Assembly (NCBI GenBank): GCA_016789265.1
Contig: JAEUQK010000017.1
Coordinates: 62,001-126,000, forward strand
Origin: Blastocatellia bacterium
Lineage (GTDB): Bacteria > Acidobacteriota > Blastocatellia > Pyrinomonadales > Pyrinomonadaceae
DNA: 64,000 nt
Reading direction: 5' to 3'
Shown here piece by piece: positions 38,449-47,355 of the stretch. The notes beneath the pieces are model-generated. The model searched no databases. It saw nothing but the letters and a program-made list of their open reading frames with translations, and had not been told where the DNA came from. The stretch's first letter is position 1; each line of letters begins with the position of its first letter. The translations under genes and the position numbers were made by a program.

Positions 38449-39000
38449 ATGCGGATCATTGCGGGTGATTACGGCGGGCGTGTTATCAAGAGTCCACCGG
38501 ATTCCCGAACCCGGCCTACTTCCGACCGCCTTCGCGAAACCCTATTCAATGTCCTTGCCCCTCAGATCGAAGGATCTCGTTTTCTGGATCTATGCGCGGG
38601 CACGGGTGCTATCGGCATTGAAGCGATCTCACGAGGGGCGTCGCATGTGACATTTGTCGATCGTTCGAGAAAGGCTTGTGCTTTGATCGAAGAGAACCTG
38701 GACTTATTAGCGGTTCCAGAGCGAAAGACGGATGTCCTTGCACTCAGTGCAGAGAACTTCACGGGCCGCAAACATGACGAGGGTTGGGACCTCGTGTTTT
38801 TCGACCCGCCGTATGATACGGATTATGGAGTTGTTCTATTCGAGTTTGGAACTCCGGAAAGTAACTTGCTCAATAACGACGGCGTTCTGATCGCCGAGCA
38901 CCACACCAAAAACGCCCTCCCGGACGCGATCGGCAACATACGCCGGTGGCGAGTTTTGAAACAGGGCGAAACCACACTGAGTTTCTACGAAAGGAGTTAG
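38449..39000 (+). CDS. rsmD: 16S rRNA (guanine-966-N2)-methyltransferase RsmD
   Basis: A 183-residue SAM-dependent methyltransferase that modifies G966 of 16S rRNA. It begins MRIIAGDYGGRVI, has the SAM site FLDLCAGTGAIGIEA near residue 45 and the catalytic DPPYDTD near 122, and has the length of the family. No ribosome site is seen, in keeping with the leaderless promoter noted upstream. The EamA gene follows after seven bases. Confidence 0.95.
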   Translation: MRIIAGDYGGRVIKSPPDSRTRPTSDRLRETLFNVLAPQIEGSRFLDLCAGTGAIGIEAISRGASHVTFVDRSRKACALIEENLDLLAVPERKTDVLALSAENFTGRKHDEGWDLVFFDPPYDTDYGVVLFEFGTPESNLLNNDGVLIAEHHTKNALPDAIGNIRRWRVLKQGETTLSFYERS

Positions 39001-39007
39001 CTGGACG

Positions 39008-39922
39008 ATGAAAATACTCGTCTGGATCATTCTCTGTCTGATCTGGGGCTCAACGTGGATCTTCATCAAGATCGGACTTGGCGATCTACCACCGATAACC
39101 TTTTCGGCGGCCAGATTTGGCTTAGCGATCCTCATTCTTGCTCCTCTGATCAAGATATTTGGATTCGCAATGCCGAGAACAAAAAGCGAGTGGAAGCTTA
39201 TGGCCCTCACGGGGTTTCTTCAATTTTCCTTAAATTACAGTGCCGTCTTTTGGAGCGAACAGTATATTGAATCGGGCTTGGCAGCCGTGCTTCAGTCGAT
39301 GATCACCGTTTTTGGCCTTTTGCTGGCTTGGATATTCCTACCTGCTGAAAAGATCACTAAACGGAAGATCATCGGAGTTACGCTTGGCATACTTGGAGTC
39401 GCGATCATTTTCATTGACCAGCTTCGTGTTGAAAACTGGATGGCCTTTGCCGGCTGTGTTGCGATCGTTTTGGGCGCTTATGCCGCCGCACAATCGTCCA
39501 TACTCATTAAGGCAAAAGGCAGCGGACTCCATCCGGCTTCGCTTGTATTCTCTCAGATGATTTGCGGACTGCCGGCGGTCATTGCGTACGCCTTGATCAA
39601 GGAAGGTAATCCGCTGAAACTGAACTGGAGTTTCACCGCGATACTTTGCGTCGTTTATCTAGCGGTTGCCGGCACCATCGCTGCATTTTGGCTTTACTAT
39701 TGGCTATTGAGTAGAATCGAATCGACCAAGGCGATGATGATCTCGCTTGTAACACCTCTTTTGGCCGTCATGATCGGAGCAATTGTACTTGGCGAACAAC
39801 TGCCGCCGCAGACTTATTTTGGCGGCGCATTGATCATGGGCAGTATCGGACTAATAGTCCTGCGACGAAAACGATCAGAGCCGCAGGAGGTCGGAGACGC
39901 GAAGGAAATTCAGACAGGATGA
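39008..39922 (+). CDS. EamA-family (DMT superfamily) transporter
   Basis: A 304-residue membrane protein with ten hydrophobic segments in two EamA repeats. The first begins IWGSTWIFIKIGLGDLPPITFSAARFG and the second starts near residue 150. The family exports amino acids and other small metabolites or has unknown substrates. The last codons and stop lie in the left arm of an inverted repeat. Confidence 0.88.
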   Translation: MKILVWIILCLIWGSTWIFIKIGLGDLPPITFSAARFGLAILILAPLIKIFGFAMPRTKSEWKLMALTGFLQFSLNYSAVFWSEQYIESGLAAVLQSMITVFGLLLAWIFLPAEKITKRKIIGVTLGILGVAIIFIDQLRVENWMAFAGCVAIVLGAYAAAQSSILIKAKGSGLHPASLVFSQMICGLPAVIAYALIKEGNPLKLNWSFTAILCVVYLAVAGTIAAFWLYYWLLSRIESTKAMMISLVTPLLAVMIGAIVLGEQLPPQTYFGGALIMGSIGLIVLRRKRSEPQEVGDAKEIQTG

Positions 39923-39983
39923 ACATGACAGACAAGATGTTTTCACTAATTTTTGTCCATCCTGTCTATCCTGTACGTCTTGT
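39914..39983. repeat. Imperfect 27-bp inverted repeat with GACAGGAT motifs
   Basis: Arms 39914-39940 and 39957-39983 match at about 20 of 27 positions when one is reversed and complemented, around a 16-base centre. Each arm carries repeated ACAGGAT-like words (right arm: CCATCCTGTCTATCCTGT). It begins in the end of the EamA gene and fills most of the gap before aroC. It resembles dispersed palindromic elements found in intergenic regions of many bacteria; it may also act as a transcript-stabilising or terminating hairpin. Confidence 0.6.
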
Positions 39984-40006
39984 AAGATAATGCTTTAACG
40001 CTCTCT

Positions 40007-41212
40007 ATGTTCTTCAAATTCACAACAGCCGGCGAATCTCATGGAAAAGCTCTCGTTGTCATTGTCGAAGGTCTTCCCACCGGAATGGAGGTCGATGGGG
40101 CAGCGGTCGACCATGAGCTCTGGCGTCGGCAGCAGGGTTATGGCCGCGGCGGGCGGATGAAGATCGAATCGGACAAGGTCGAGTTTCTCGCCGGAGTTCG
40201 ACACGGGATCACGATCGGATCACCCGTCGCGATGATGATCGAAAACCGCGATTTCATTCACTGGAAGGACGTGATGTCCCCCGAACCGTTGTCGGATACG
40301 TCGGTCGATGAGCCGATTGTAAAGGAAAACGAAGGAGCACCGAAAGTTCGCCGCGTCGTCACGCGGCCCCGGCCCGGTCACGCAGATCTTGCGGGCGGAC
40401 AAAAATTCGGGGCCCGTGATCTGCGCAACATTCTCGAACGCGCATCGGCACGCGAAACGGCTGCACGTGTCGCCGCCGGAGCTTTGGCGAAACAACTCCT
40501 CGCTCAATTCGTCGTAGTTCTGAAGAGCCATGTCATCAAACTTGGCTCGGTTCCGGAGGTTCCACTAGAAAAGACTTGGGACGAGATCGCCGCGATGCCG
40601 CCAGAATCGGTTCTTTCGTGCACCGAGCGCGACGTTGAGACCGCAATGATAGAACTGGTGGACAAGGCAAAGGAAAACGGCGACACAGTTGGCGGCATCT
40701 TCGAAGTAGTTGCGAAAAATGTTGTGACCGGTCTCGGATCGCATACTTCGTGGTATGAGAAACTGGATGGCCGCATCGCGCAGGCGTTCATGTCCATCCA
40801 GGCGGTCAAAGCAGTCGAGATCGGAAACGGTGTCGCGAACGCCGGACGCTTCGGCTCTGAGGTTCATGACGAGATCTTTCATGATGGGACTGGTTTCTCG
40901 CGTCCAACCAACCGTGCCGGCGGACTCGAGGGCGGCATTACGAACGGTGAAGAACTCCGCGTCCGAGGTTATCTGAAACCCATCTCGACGCTTCGCAAAG
41001 CGCTTCATTCCGTCGATATCGACACAAAGGCCGAAGACCTCGCCGCATTCGAACGCTCCGACATCACCGCCGTCCCCGCCGCCGGCGTCATCGGCGAAGC
41101 AATGCTCGCGATCGTCCTCGCAAACTCGATGCGAGAAAAATTCGGCGGCGATTCGCTTGATGAAATGAAACGCAATTTTGATGGCTATCGGGAATCTTTA
41201 AAAGCATTCTAG
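40007..41212 (+). CDS. aroC: Chorismate synthase
   Basis: A 401-residue enzyme making chorismate from EPSP with reduced FMN as cofactor. Motifs are [18 protein letters not shown] at residues 9-26, [24 protein letters not shown] near 125, [12 protein letters not shown] and the late [20 protein letters not shown]. The enzyme supplies the substrate for the pabB product encoded about 7 kb upstream. Length is at the long end of the family. Confidence 0.97.
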   Translation: MFFKFTTAGESHGKALVVIVEGLPTGMEVDGAAVDHELWRRQQGYGRGGRMKIESDKVEFLAGVRHGITIGSPVAMMIENRDFIHWKDVMSPEPLSDTSVDEPIVKENEGAPKVRRVVTRPRPGHADLAGGQKFGARDLRNILERASARETAARVAAGALAKQLLAQFVVVLKSHVIKLGSVPEVPLEKTWDEIAAMPPESVLSCTERDVETAMIELVDKAKENGDTVGGIFEVVAKNVVTGLGSHTSWYEKLDGRIAQAFMSIQAVKAVEIGNGVANAGRFGSEVHDEIFHDGTGFSRPTNRAGGLEGGITNGEELRVRGYLKPISTLRKALHSVDIDTKAEDLAAFERSDITAVPAAGVIGEAMLAIVLANSMREKFGGDSLDEMKRNFDGYRESLKAF

Positions 41213-41257
41213 CCGACAACGCTGGAACATTTTGCGTTGATCGACGTCCAATCATCA

Positions 41258-42193
41258 ATGCCAGAGTTCTATCTAAGGATTGTCTCGGTCTTTGCGACCG
41301 CTGCTGTGATCATTTCGTGTGCTGGCGATAATGGCTCACCTGCGTCAAACGCATCCGAGGCTCGCGAGGCGAAAAAGGAGATCGAACGGCTTCGCGAGGA
41401 CATCAAAAAGATCGAGCCGTTTTTCAAACCGATGGGCAAGCCGGAGCAGGGTGATTGGCTCGCAGGACAGAAAGAACCAGGGCAGACGTTTGACGAATAT
41501 ATCGATTCCAGCCCGACGGTTCCGACCGACGACCGCAAGGTAATATACATTCAGCCGCTGGGCAAATTCACCGCCGACCAAAACAAGGTCATCCGCATCA
41601 CCAGCGACTACATCGAAGCCTTTTACGGCCTACAGGTTAAAACTCTCGCCACGAAAGTGCTCCCGGCAACGTTGAACGAACCCGACCAGCGGATGATCGA
41701 CTACCCGAAGCACCGCCAGCTCCGCACCGGCTACATAATGGAAAAGATGCTGCAGCCCGCGTTGCCTGCGGACGCCGCGGCGCTCATCGCTTTCACCAAC
41801 GAAGACCTTTACCCCGATTCATCGATGTATTTCGTCTTCGGCCAGGCAAGTTTAGAGAACCGCGTCGGCGTATGGTCGTTGTTTCGCCTTGACGACCAAG
41901 CTGATTTCGACCGCTTCCTCCGCCGTACGATGAAGATCTCGGTCCACGAGATCGGCCATATGTTTGGAATGCGTCACTGCACAAAATACGAGTGCGTGAT
42001 GAGTGGCACCAACCACCTCGGCGAGACTGATCGCCGACCCATAGACGCATGCCCGGAATGCATGGCCAAGATCTGCTGGATGATGAAACTAAAACCCGCC
42101 GAAAGATACGGCAGATTGGTCGAATTCAGTAAGAAGCAGCGATTATCAAGCGAGACAGGCGATTTCACCAAGAAGCTGAACGCAGTCAAATGA
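41258..42193 (+). CDS. Archaemetzincin-like metalloprotease, lipoprotein form
   Basis: About 311 residues. The protease motif HEIGHMFGMRHC near residue 232 is followed by CVMSG and a zinc-finger-like CPECMAKICW. This is the archaemetzincin pattern: HExxHxxGxxH-C, then a Met-turn and CxxC. Unlike the usual compact cytosolic form of about 180 residues, this one has an N-terminal lipoprotein signal (FATAAVIISC, lipobox IISC near residue 20) and a helical linker with many charged residues. It is probably anchored in a membrane facing the periplasm. The ATG at 41258 is chosen because it begins the signal. Confidence 0.85.
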   Translation: MPEFYLRIVSVFATAAVIISCAGDNGSPASNASEAREAKKEIERLREDIKKIEPFFKPMGKPEQGDWLAGQKEPGQTFDEYIDSSPTVPTDDRKVIYIQPLGKFTADQNKVIRITSDYIEAFYGLQVKTLATKVLPATLNEPDQRMIDYPKHRQLRTGYIMEKMLQPALPADAAALIAFTNEDLYPDSSMYFVFGQASLENRVGVWSLFRLDDQADFDRFLRRTMKISVHEIGHMFGMRHCTKYECVMSGTNHLGETDRRPIDACPECMAKICWMMKLKPAERYGRLVEFSKKQRLSSETGDFTKKLNAVK

Positions 42194-42253
42194 GTAATTA
42201 CTCTTCAGTTATGGTATGCCTGACCTTTCATTTCGGCTAAAGATCAAATAGAA

Positions 42254-42642
42254 ATGGCAAAACCTTTGTTTAATATCGGCGATTCTGATCTTATTTCGAT
42301 CGCAAGAAACACAGCGAGTGTCGTCGCGGCTAACCCGTCGGCCTACGGAGCTACAGCCGACGACGCAGCCGAACTGTCCGCGTTTGTCGATCTATTTGAC
42401 GCAGACCTCGAAACTCAGAAAGCGGCAAAAGCAGCGGCTAAAAGTGCGACCGAAAAGAAGAAAAAGAGCCGGGAGGCGAAAAGGACTGCGTTTTTCTTAC
42501 CGTGGACGCCTCAACGCCCTTTATCGCTGAGTATGGCCCCGAGTCGGCCGGCAAGACGGCTCATTATATGCTCCGCTGGCGAACGCGAAACGGCTCGGTC
42601 AGCGCCAGGAGCGAGACGATGTCCGCTACGATCACCGGCTAG
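42254..42642 (+). pseudogene. Relic of a hypothetical protein gene (frameshift and internal deletion)
   Basis: The first 77 codons read a normal protein start (MAKPLFNIGDSDLISIARNT, then ending in a K/A-rich helix). From about 42480 another frame carries a plausible C-terminus, VDASTPFIAEYGPE, SAGKTAHYMLRWRT and a final SATITG before TAG at 42640. The original frame continues into unlikely arginine/proline/cysteine-rich sequence. The best reading is one gene that lost its middle in a deletion that also changed frame. The C-terminal piece resembles the end of a fibronectin-like domain. The original function is unknown. Confidence 0.6.
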
Positions 42643-42714
42643 AGGCGTTTACACCATTGACTCGCAACTTTGTTCGACTTATGTTCTCTGCACTCAAATA
42701 TGCGGAGTACAAAA

Positions 42715-42993
42715 ATGATAGCGAAGAAATGGTTTGCGGCGCTTGGATTCGTAGCGATAATGCTCGTGGCTGCGGTTTTTGCTCAAACCCAGAAGTCAGG
42801 TTTGTCGCGAGGGTGGAAGTTCGTTGAGGTGGAACTATCAGCGACCCAGAGTGCGGCACCGACTCTGAATAAGTACGGAGCCGATGGCTGGGAACTCGTG
42901 AACGTCGTTCCAGGGTGCGTTGTAAGTGAATCCGGCGCAGGAGTGATCAGCACCAAGTGCAACTGGTACGCCTACTTCAAGCGGCAGAAATAA
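42715..42993 (+). CDS. Small secreted DUF4177-like protein
   Basis: Ninety-two residues from MIAKKWFAALGF, with a signal peptide ending near VFAQTQ. The mature part has WKFVEVEL, then LNKYGADGWELVNVVPG and a final WYAYFKRQK, the pattern of DUF4177-type domains. A GGAG ribosome site is nine bases upstream. Two cysteines (CVVS, KCNW) could form a disulfide. Function unknown. The longer frame from 42670 is rejected because it adds no signal-like sequence. Confidence 0.7.
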   Translation: MIAKKWFAALGFVAIMLVAAVFAQTQKSGLSRGWKFVEVELSATQSAAPTLNKYGADGWELVNVVPGCVVSESGAGVISTKCNWYAYFKRQK

Positions 42994-43008
42994 TCGCTGC
43001 AGCGAATA

Positions 43009-44271
43009 TCACTTGCCGATGTCACGGCGGTACTGCATCCCGGCCCACGAGATCTTTTCAATGGCTAAGTAGCATTTCTCTAGCGTAGATGCGAGATCAT
43101 TTCCGGTTGCGGTGACGCCCAGAACGCGTCCGCCCGCGGTGACGAATTCGCCCGCGTCATTCTTAGCAGTTCCGGCGTGAAAGATGGTCACATCCTCTGC
43201 ATAATCGAGTCCGCTGAGCACATCCCCTTTCCGAGGGCTATACGGATAACCTTCAGCTGCAAGCACGACCGTTGCCGAACTGCCGGGAACCCAGCGAATT
43301 TCCGCTTCGCCGAGTTTTCCTGCAAGCATCGCTTCGCAAATGTCGACCAGATCGGTTTCCAGCCGAACGAGAATCGACTGCGTCTCCGGATCGCCGAATC
43401 GCACGTTGTATTCGAGCAGCTTCGGCCCTTCGGCGGTCATCATCAACCCGAGAAATAGTATTCCGCGAAACCGGAAACCCTCTTCCACGCACCCGCGAAG
43501 CGTCGGTTTGATGATCTCCTCGACTACCTGCCGCGTTTGTTCTTCACTCATCAGAGAAACATCAGTTATCGTGCCCATGCCGCCGGTGTTCGGGCCGGTG
43601 TCGCCTTCACCAATGCGTTTGTGATCGCGCGTCGGAGGCATCAGCGCGAAGTCTTCACCATCGACGAACATTATCAACGAGACTTCCCGGCCGAACAGGC
43701 ATTCTTCGAGAACGATCTTCGACGCGGCCGCTTCTCCCGCAATAGTCGCGAGTTCTTTTATTGCGTCAACAGCTTCTTTCCGGGACGCGGCAACGACGAC
43801 TCCCTTACCTGCAGCGAGTCCATCGGCCTTTACGACAACGGGCGAAGATTCATCGCCAAAGACACCTTCGTTCAGTATCGCTATCGCCTCATCGGCCGAA
43901 TTTGCATTCCTGAACATCGCGGTCGGAACGCCATGCCGAGACATAAAATCCTTAGAAAAGGCTTTGCTGGACTCCAACCGGGCTGCCGCCTGGCTTGCAC
44001 CAATGATCTTCAAGCTTCGACACTCAAATTCATCGACGATCCCCAAGGCCAACGGCGTCTCGCCGCCGACAAATGTGAGATCGATCGCATTCTTAACCGC
44101 AAATTCTGCAAGCGCTCTTATATCATCCGGTTTTATCTGAACACACTCTGCCAGGCCCGCTATTCCGGCATTGCCATTCGCGCAAAACAGCTTCGTCACT
44201 CTTGGACTTTTGGAAAATGCGAGACAGATCGCATGTTCGCGGCCGCCTGATCCTACAACGAGAATTCTCAT
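43009..44271 (-). CDS. purD: Phosphoribosylamine-glycine ligase (GAR synthetase)
   Basis: A 420-residue ATP-grasp enzyme of purine synthesis. The start MRILVVGSGGREHAI, near residue 75 GGETPLALGIVDEF, near 150 VVKADGLAAGKGVVVA, and EYNVRFGDPETQ near 287 are all family motifs. It stands apart from other pur genes except purA about 30 kb upstream. It is preceded by an AAGGA ribosome site. Confidence 0.97.
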   Translation of the reverse strand: MRILVVGSGGREHAICLAFSKSPRVTKLFCANGNAGIAGLAECVQIKPDDIRALAEFAVKNAIDLTFVGGETPLALGIVDEFECRSLKIIGASQAAARLESSKAFSKDFMSRHGVPTAMFRNANSADEAIAILNEGVFGDESSPVVVKADGLAAGKGVVVAASRKEAVDAIKELATIAGEAAASKIVLEECLFGREVSLIMFVDGEDFALMPPTRDHKRIGEGDTGPNTGGMGTITDVSLMSEEQTRQVVEEIIKPTLRGCVEEGFRFRGILFLGLMMTAEGPKLLEYNVRFGDPETQSILVRLETDLVDICEAMLAGKLGEAEIRWVPGSSATVVLAAEGYPYSPRKGDVLSGLDYAEDVTIFHAGTAKNDAGEFVTAGGRVLGVTATGNDLASTLEKCYLAIEKISWAGMQYRRDIGK

Positions 44272-44528
44272 AGATTCCTTTTAAAAGTTACGGTTTTGTT
44301 ATATACTCCCGTTGGCCGCGCTTGACGCCAAACGTCGACATTTATTTGCCGAACAACGTCACCGACCAAGCTTCATGGTCGTTCTCAAATTGGCGAACTT
44401 CGTCTGATTTGAGTGATTACAGGTCGTGAAAATGACCGGAATTCACCTTCGGTCAAGATCGCTCAAAGCTGTGTTCCTCCTCCAATGCACCGGCACATAC
44501 TTTGGATCGCGATCGTAAATATTCGGTT

Positions 44529-44915
44529 ATGTCTGATAGTGATTTTAACGGAACAGGGTCGGAACTGCACACGCCATTTGCCGAGGAATCTGAATTTCAG
44601 GACAAGTCCATTCGATGCATAGACTGTAATCGCGATTTCGTTTGGACAGCCGGGGAACAAGCCTTTTTCCGCGACAAGAACCTCCAGAACCCTCCAAAAA
44701 GATGCAAGGAGTGTAAACAGGCCAAAAATGAGCGGCTTGCGGCAATAGCAAATGCTGAGGCGTCCGGAATCAAACAAAGGATCGAAGTCACCGTTGCATG
44801 TGCTCGCTGCGGTGAGGTTACCACGGTCCCGTTCTATCCGTCACAGGGAAGGCCGGTCTTTTGTCGTTCCTGCTTTCTTGAGATGAACCCTTCGATCCTG
44901 AACCCGATGAATTAG
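44529..44915 (+). CDS. Zinc-ribbon protein, unknown function
   Basis: A 128-residue protein from MSDSDFNG. It has two zinc-ribbon-like cysteine sets: CIDC with CKEC (residues about 29-63), typical of the probable zinc-ribbon domain, and CARC with CRSC (about 90-114), also a CxxC pair set. The linker is helical and charged ([15 protein letters not shown]). It likely binds two zinc ions and perhaps nucleic acid. Its stop overlaps the convergent APC permease stop by four bases. The upstream TTG frame is not needed. Confidence 0.72.
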   Translation: MSDSDFNGTGSELHTPFAEESEFQDKSIRCIDCNRDFVWTAGEQAFFRDKNLQNPPKRCKECKQAKNERLAAIANAEASGIKQRIEVTVACARCGEVTTVPFYPSQGRPVFCRSCFLEMNPSILNPMN

Positions 44916-46939
44916 CCTCCAACGTGCACGCTCGGGCGAAGTTCGGGATCCGGTTCGGCCTGCCTTAATATCTCGCGTGTAACTGGCGCCGTATCTCCTT
45001 CACCGAAAAGAATATATCTCGCAAGATACATGATCGGGTTTCCTTCGCTCCAACCAAAGTAAACGTGCGGTATCTTTCCGGTCGAGTCTCGAAGATGAAG
45101 CATTAATGCGGCGATCGCGTTCGGTACCGCGGGTGCCTCTGTTCGAAGGATCTTATAGCCCTCTACATCGACCCCGCGTATCTTCAAACCTCCCGTGAAT
45201 TCCGATGCGTCACCCAAATCAACCTCGTAGAAAATGATCGGGTCCGAAGCGGGTATGTGATTATCTACCCTCTTTTCATGTTCCTTGAATCGGTATTCGG
45301 TCACATCACCTGTCTCCCGCCGGTTTGTGACAATTCGAATATCCCCATCCGCCGCATCCGAGAGAATCTCCAAAGCTTGAGCGTCAAACTCGATCTCGCC
45401 GACCCTTACCTCCGTAGTACGCAGGGCTCGTGAAATAAACGACGTGGCAATGATACCTAGAATGAATAGTAAAGCGATCTGCAAGCCGCGCGGCTGTTCC
45501 AGGATATTTACGAAGGTCGTGTAAATGAAAACCAGTGTGATGACCAAATAGAGTAGCCAGCTCTTTCGTGCCTTTGAGCGGGCCGAAATCGTGACCGCAA
45601 CGGAAGCCGATGTCATCAGTACTAATACGCCGGTCGCATAAGCTCCGCCCTGTGCCGTTACGTCCGCCTGAAATAGTATCGTGACCAAAAAGCAGATCGC
45701 CGTAAAAACTAGCACGAGCGGTCTCGTCGCTCTTGCCCAGTCAGGGGCCATTCCATAGCGGGGCAAATAGCGCGGAACGATGTTCAGGAGGCCCGCCATC
45801 GCAGACGCCCCTGCAAACCAAAGTATCAGGATCGTAGAAAGGTCATAGAACGTACCAAACACGTCACCAAGATATGAATGTGCGAGATAAGAAAGAGCCC
45901 GGCCATATGCTTCGCCGCCGGACTGAAACTTTTCCGCTGGGATCAGGACAGTAGTCACGATGCTGCTGCCAACCAGCAGGAAGCTCATGATGAGCGCCGC
46001 TCCCGCTAACAACTTCTTCCCGTTTGCGATCCGGCCCTCTAGGTAGGCATGATGCTCCTCGGTGATATGAGAATCTTCAAATTTCGCCAGCTTTATTTCT
46101 GCCTTTTTTTCCGGGGATAGGTGGATGTCACTCTTGACCAAGGGCATCACAACGACGCCCGTCTCAAACCCTGAAAGGCCGAGTGCGAGCTTTGGAAAGA
46201 ACCAAAGCGAAGCGATCAGTAAATAGACTAGACTTCCGCCGACCGAAGGATTTGTCCATACAAGCTGCTGCCACCTAGGAAAAGCTTCCGGGTTTATCCA
46301 AAATATCTCGTATATTCCGACGCCGATCGTAATAAGATTCAGCCCTATATAAAGCGCAACTATGCCGACCGCTATCCCGATCGCTTCGTTAAAACCTCTC
46401 AAGAAGACGAGGCCAAGCATTCCTATCAATACCAGCGTGACGATGACTGCGTGATTTAGAATAGGCAGGCTGTGTTCGACAAAAGGGTTTTCAATAATAT
46501 GTGCCGTGGCATCGGCCGCCGAAAGTGTGATCGTGATAATGAAACTCGTGGCGACGAACCCGAGCAGCATCAATACGAACATCTTTCCTTTCCATCTTGA
46601 GAGCAATTTCTCAAGCATGGAAATTGAGCCGTCACCGTGTGGGCTTTCTTCGGCAACACGGCGATACATGGGAAGAGCACCAAATAGAGTCAAAAGGACC
46701 AGTACAAGTGTTGCGAACGGGGATAAGGTTCCGGCCGCAAGAAAGGCAATACCTGGCTGGTAACCAAGAGTCGAAAAATAGTCGACCCCGGTTAAACACA
46801 TCACCTTCCACCACGGGTGTTTCTGGTGCCGGCCTTCCGGTTCATGGGGCCCTTCGATCTCTTGGACGCCCTTATACAACCAGCTCGAAAGCCAATTACG
46901 GCCTTTTCTGATCATCTTCGAAAAACCAGACAACCGCAC
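44912..46939 (-). CDS. Large APC-superfamily permease with C-terminal soluble domain
   Basis: A 675-residue protein. A basic N-terminus leads into about 12 membrane segments beginning [21 protein letters not shown], resembling large APC or KUP-like permeases. It ends in a cytoplasmic domain of about 160 residues (from [16 protein letters not shown], through [13 protein letters not shown], to [21 protein letters not shown]). The long soluble tail suggests a regulatory role. Substrate is unknown; amino acids or potassium are candidates from related families. Start at 46939 or Met9 at 46915. Confidence 0.8.
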   Translation of the reverse strand: MRLSGFSKMIRKGRNWLSSWLYKGVQEIEGPHEPEGRHQKHPWWKVMCLTGVDYFSTLGYQPGIAFLAAGTLSPFATLVLVLLTLFGALPMYRRVAEESPHGDGSISMLEKLLSRWKGKMFVLMLLGFVATSFIITITLSAADATAHIIENPFVEHSLPILNHAVIVTLVLIGMLGLVFLRGFNEAIGIAVGIVALYIGLNLITIGVGIYEIFWINPEAFPRWQQLVWTNPSVGGSLVYLLIASLWFFPKLALGLSGFETGVVVMPLVKSDIHLSPEKKAEIKLAKFEDSHITEEHHAYLEGRIANGKKLLAGAALIMSFLLVGSSIVTTVLIPAEKFQSGGEAYGRALSYLAHSYLGDVFGTFYDLSTILILWFAGASAMAGLLNIVPRYLPRYGMAPDWARATRPLVLVFTAICFLVTILFQADVTAQGGAYATGVLVLMTSASVAVTISARSKARKSWLLYLVITLVFIYTTFVNILEQPRGLQIALLFILGIIATSFISRALRTTEVRVGEIEFDAQALEILSDAADGDIRIVTNRRETGDVTEYRFKEHEKRVDNHIPASDPIIFYEVDLGDASEFTGGLKIRGVDVEGYKILRTEAPAVPNAIAALMLHLRDSTGKIPHVYFGWSEGNPIMYLARYILFGEGDTAPVTREILRQAEPDPELRPSVHVGG

Positions 46940-47180
46940 TCACAAATCAAGCGAACACGGCCATCTTTATCCAAAATTATTTTCAACGGCGTTGTTTCCA
47001 TCTGGCCTTTGAAATCAGCTGCCCGTGGGGACAAAGCGAAGTTTCTACTACAAATCGATGTCTGTCCCGCGATTCGACTCCTATGCCGTTAGAACTCGCG
47101 GAATCGTTTACAAATATCCTCAAACGCCATAATTCAGATCTGTGCAGCAGACCGATCAAACCACACCAAAAGGAGACCTG

Positions 47181-47272
47181 AAAAAAATTTTAGGGCGACG
47201 TCTCCCACACCGTCGCCCTTGTGGCCGCGAGTCCTCACCCCTCGCGGCCGGATGTTCACCGGGGAGGTGAAC
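47181..47272 (-). ncRNA. Candidate small RNA A: three hairpins with terminal T run
   Basis: Read on the - strand, three perfect hairpins follow each other: GTTCACC/GGTGAAC with loop TCCCC (47254-47272), GGCCGCGAG/CTCGCGGCC with loop GGGTGAGGA (47223-47249), and AGGGCGACG/CGTCGCCCT with loop GTGTGGGAGA (47192-47219). The last is followed by AAAATTTTTTT, making it an intrinsic terminator. A promoter-like element lies directly upstream. No coding frame is convincing. Expected length is about 90 bases. The C-rich first loop can pair with the G-rich loops of the other two. Its terminal loop shares 14 bases with candidate B at 57971. Alternatively these could be structured 3' ends of the upstream protease transcript. 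Confidence 0.55.
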
Positions 47273-47278
47273 AAGACG

Positions 47279-47306
47279 ATTATCCATATTGACAGGTAAA
47301 TTGCAA
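47279..47306 (-). promoter_or_regulatory. Putative promoter of small RNA A
   Basis: On the - strand TTGCAA (47301-47306), a 16-base spacer and GATAAT (47279-47284) form a near-consensus vegetative promoter. The expected start is about 47272, exactly where the first hairpin begins. Confidence 0.5.
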
Positions 47307-47355
47307 CAATATTGGCCCGTGAACGCCAAATTGAATGACTAGATGGCTTTGAGGG

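Noticed and set aside
43537..44250. Long open frame of 237 codons antisense to purD
   Set aside because: It lies wholly within a well-supported gene, has no ribosome site or family motif and reflects codon bias of the sense strand.
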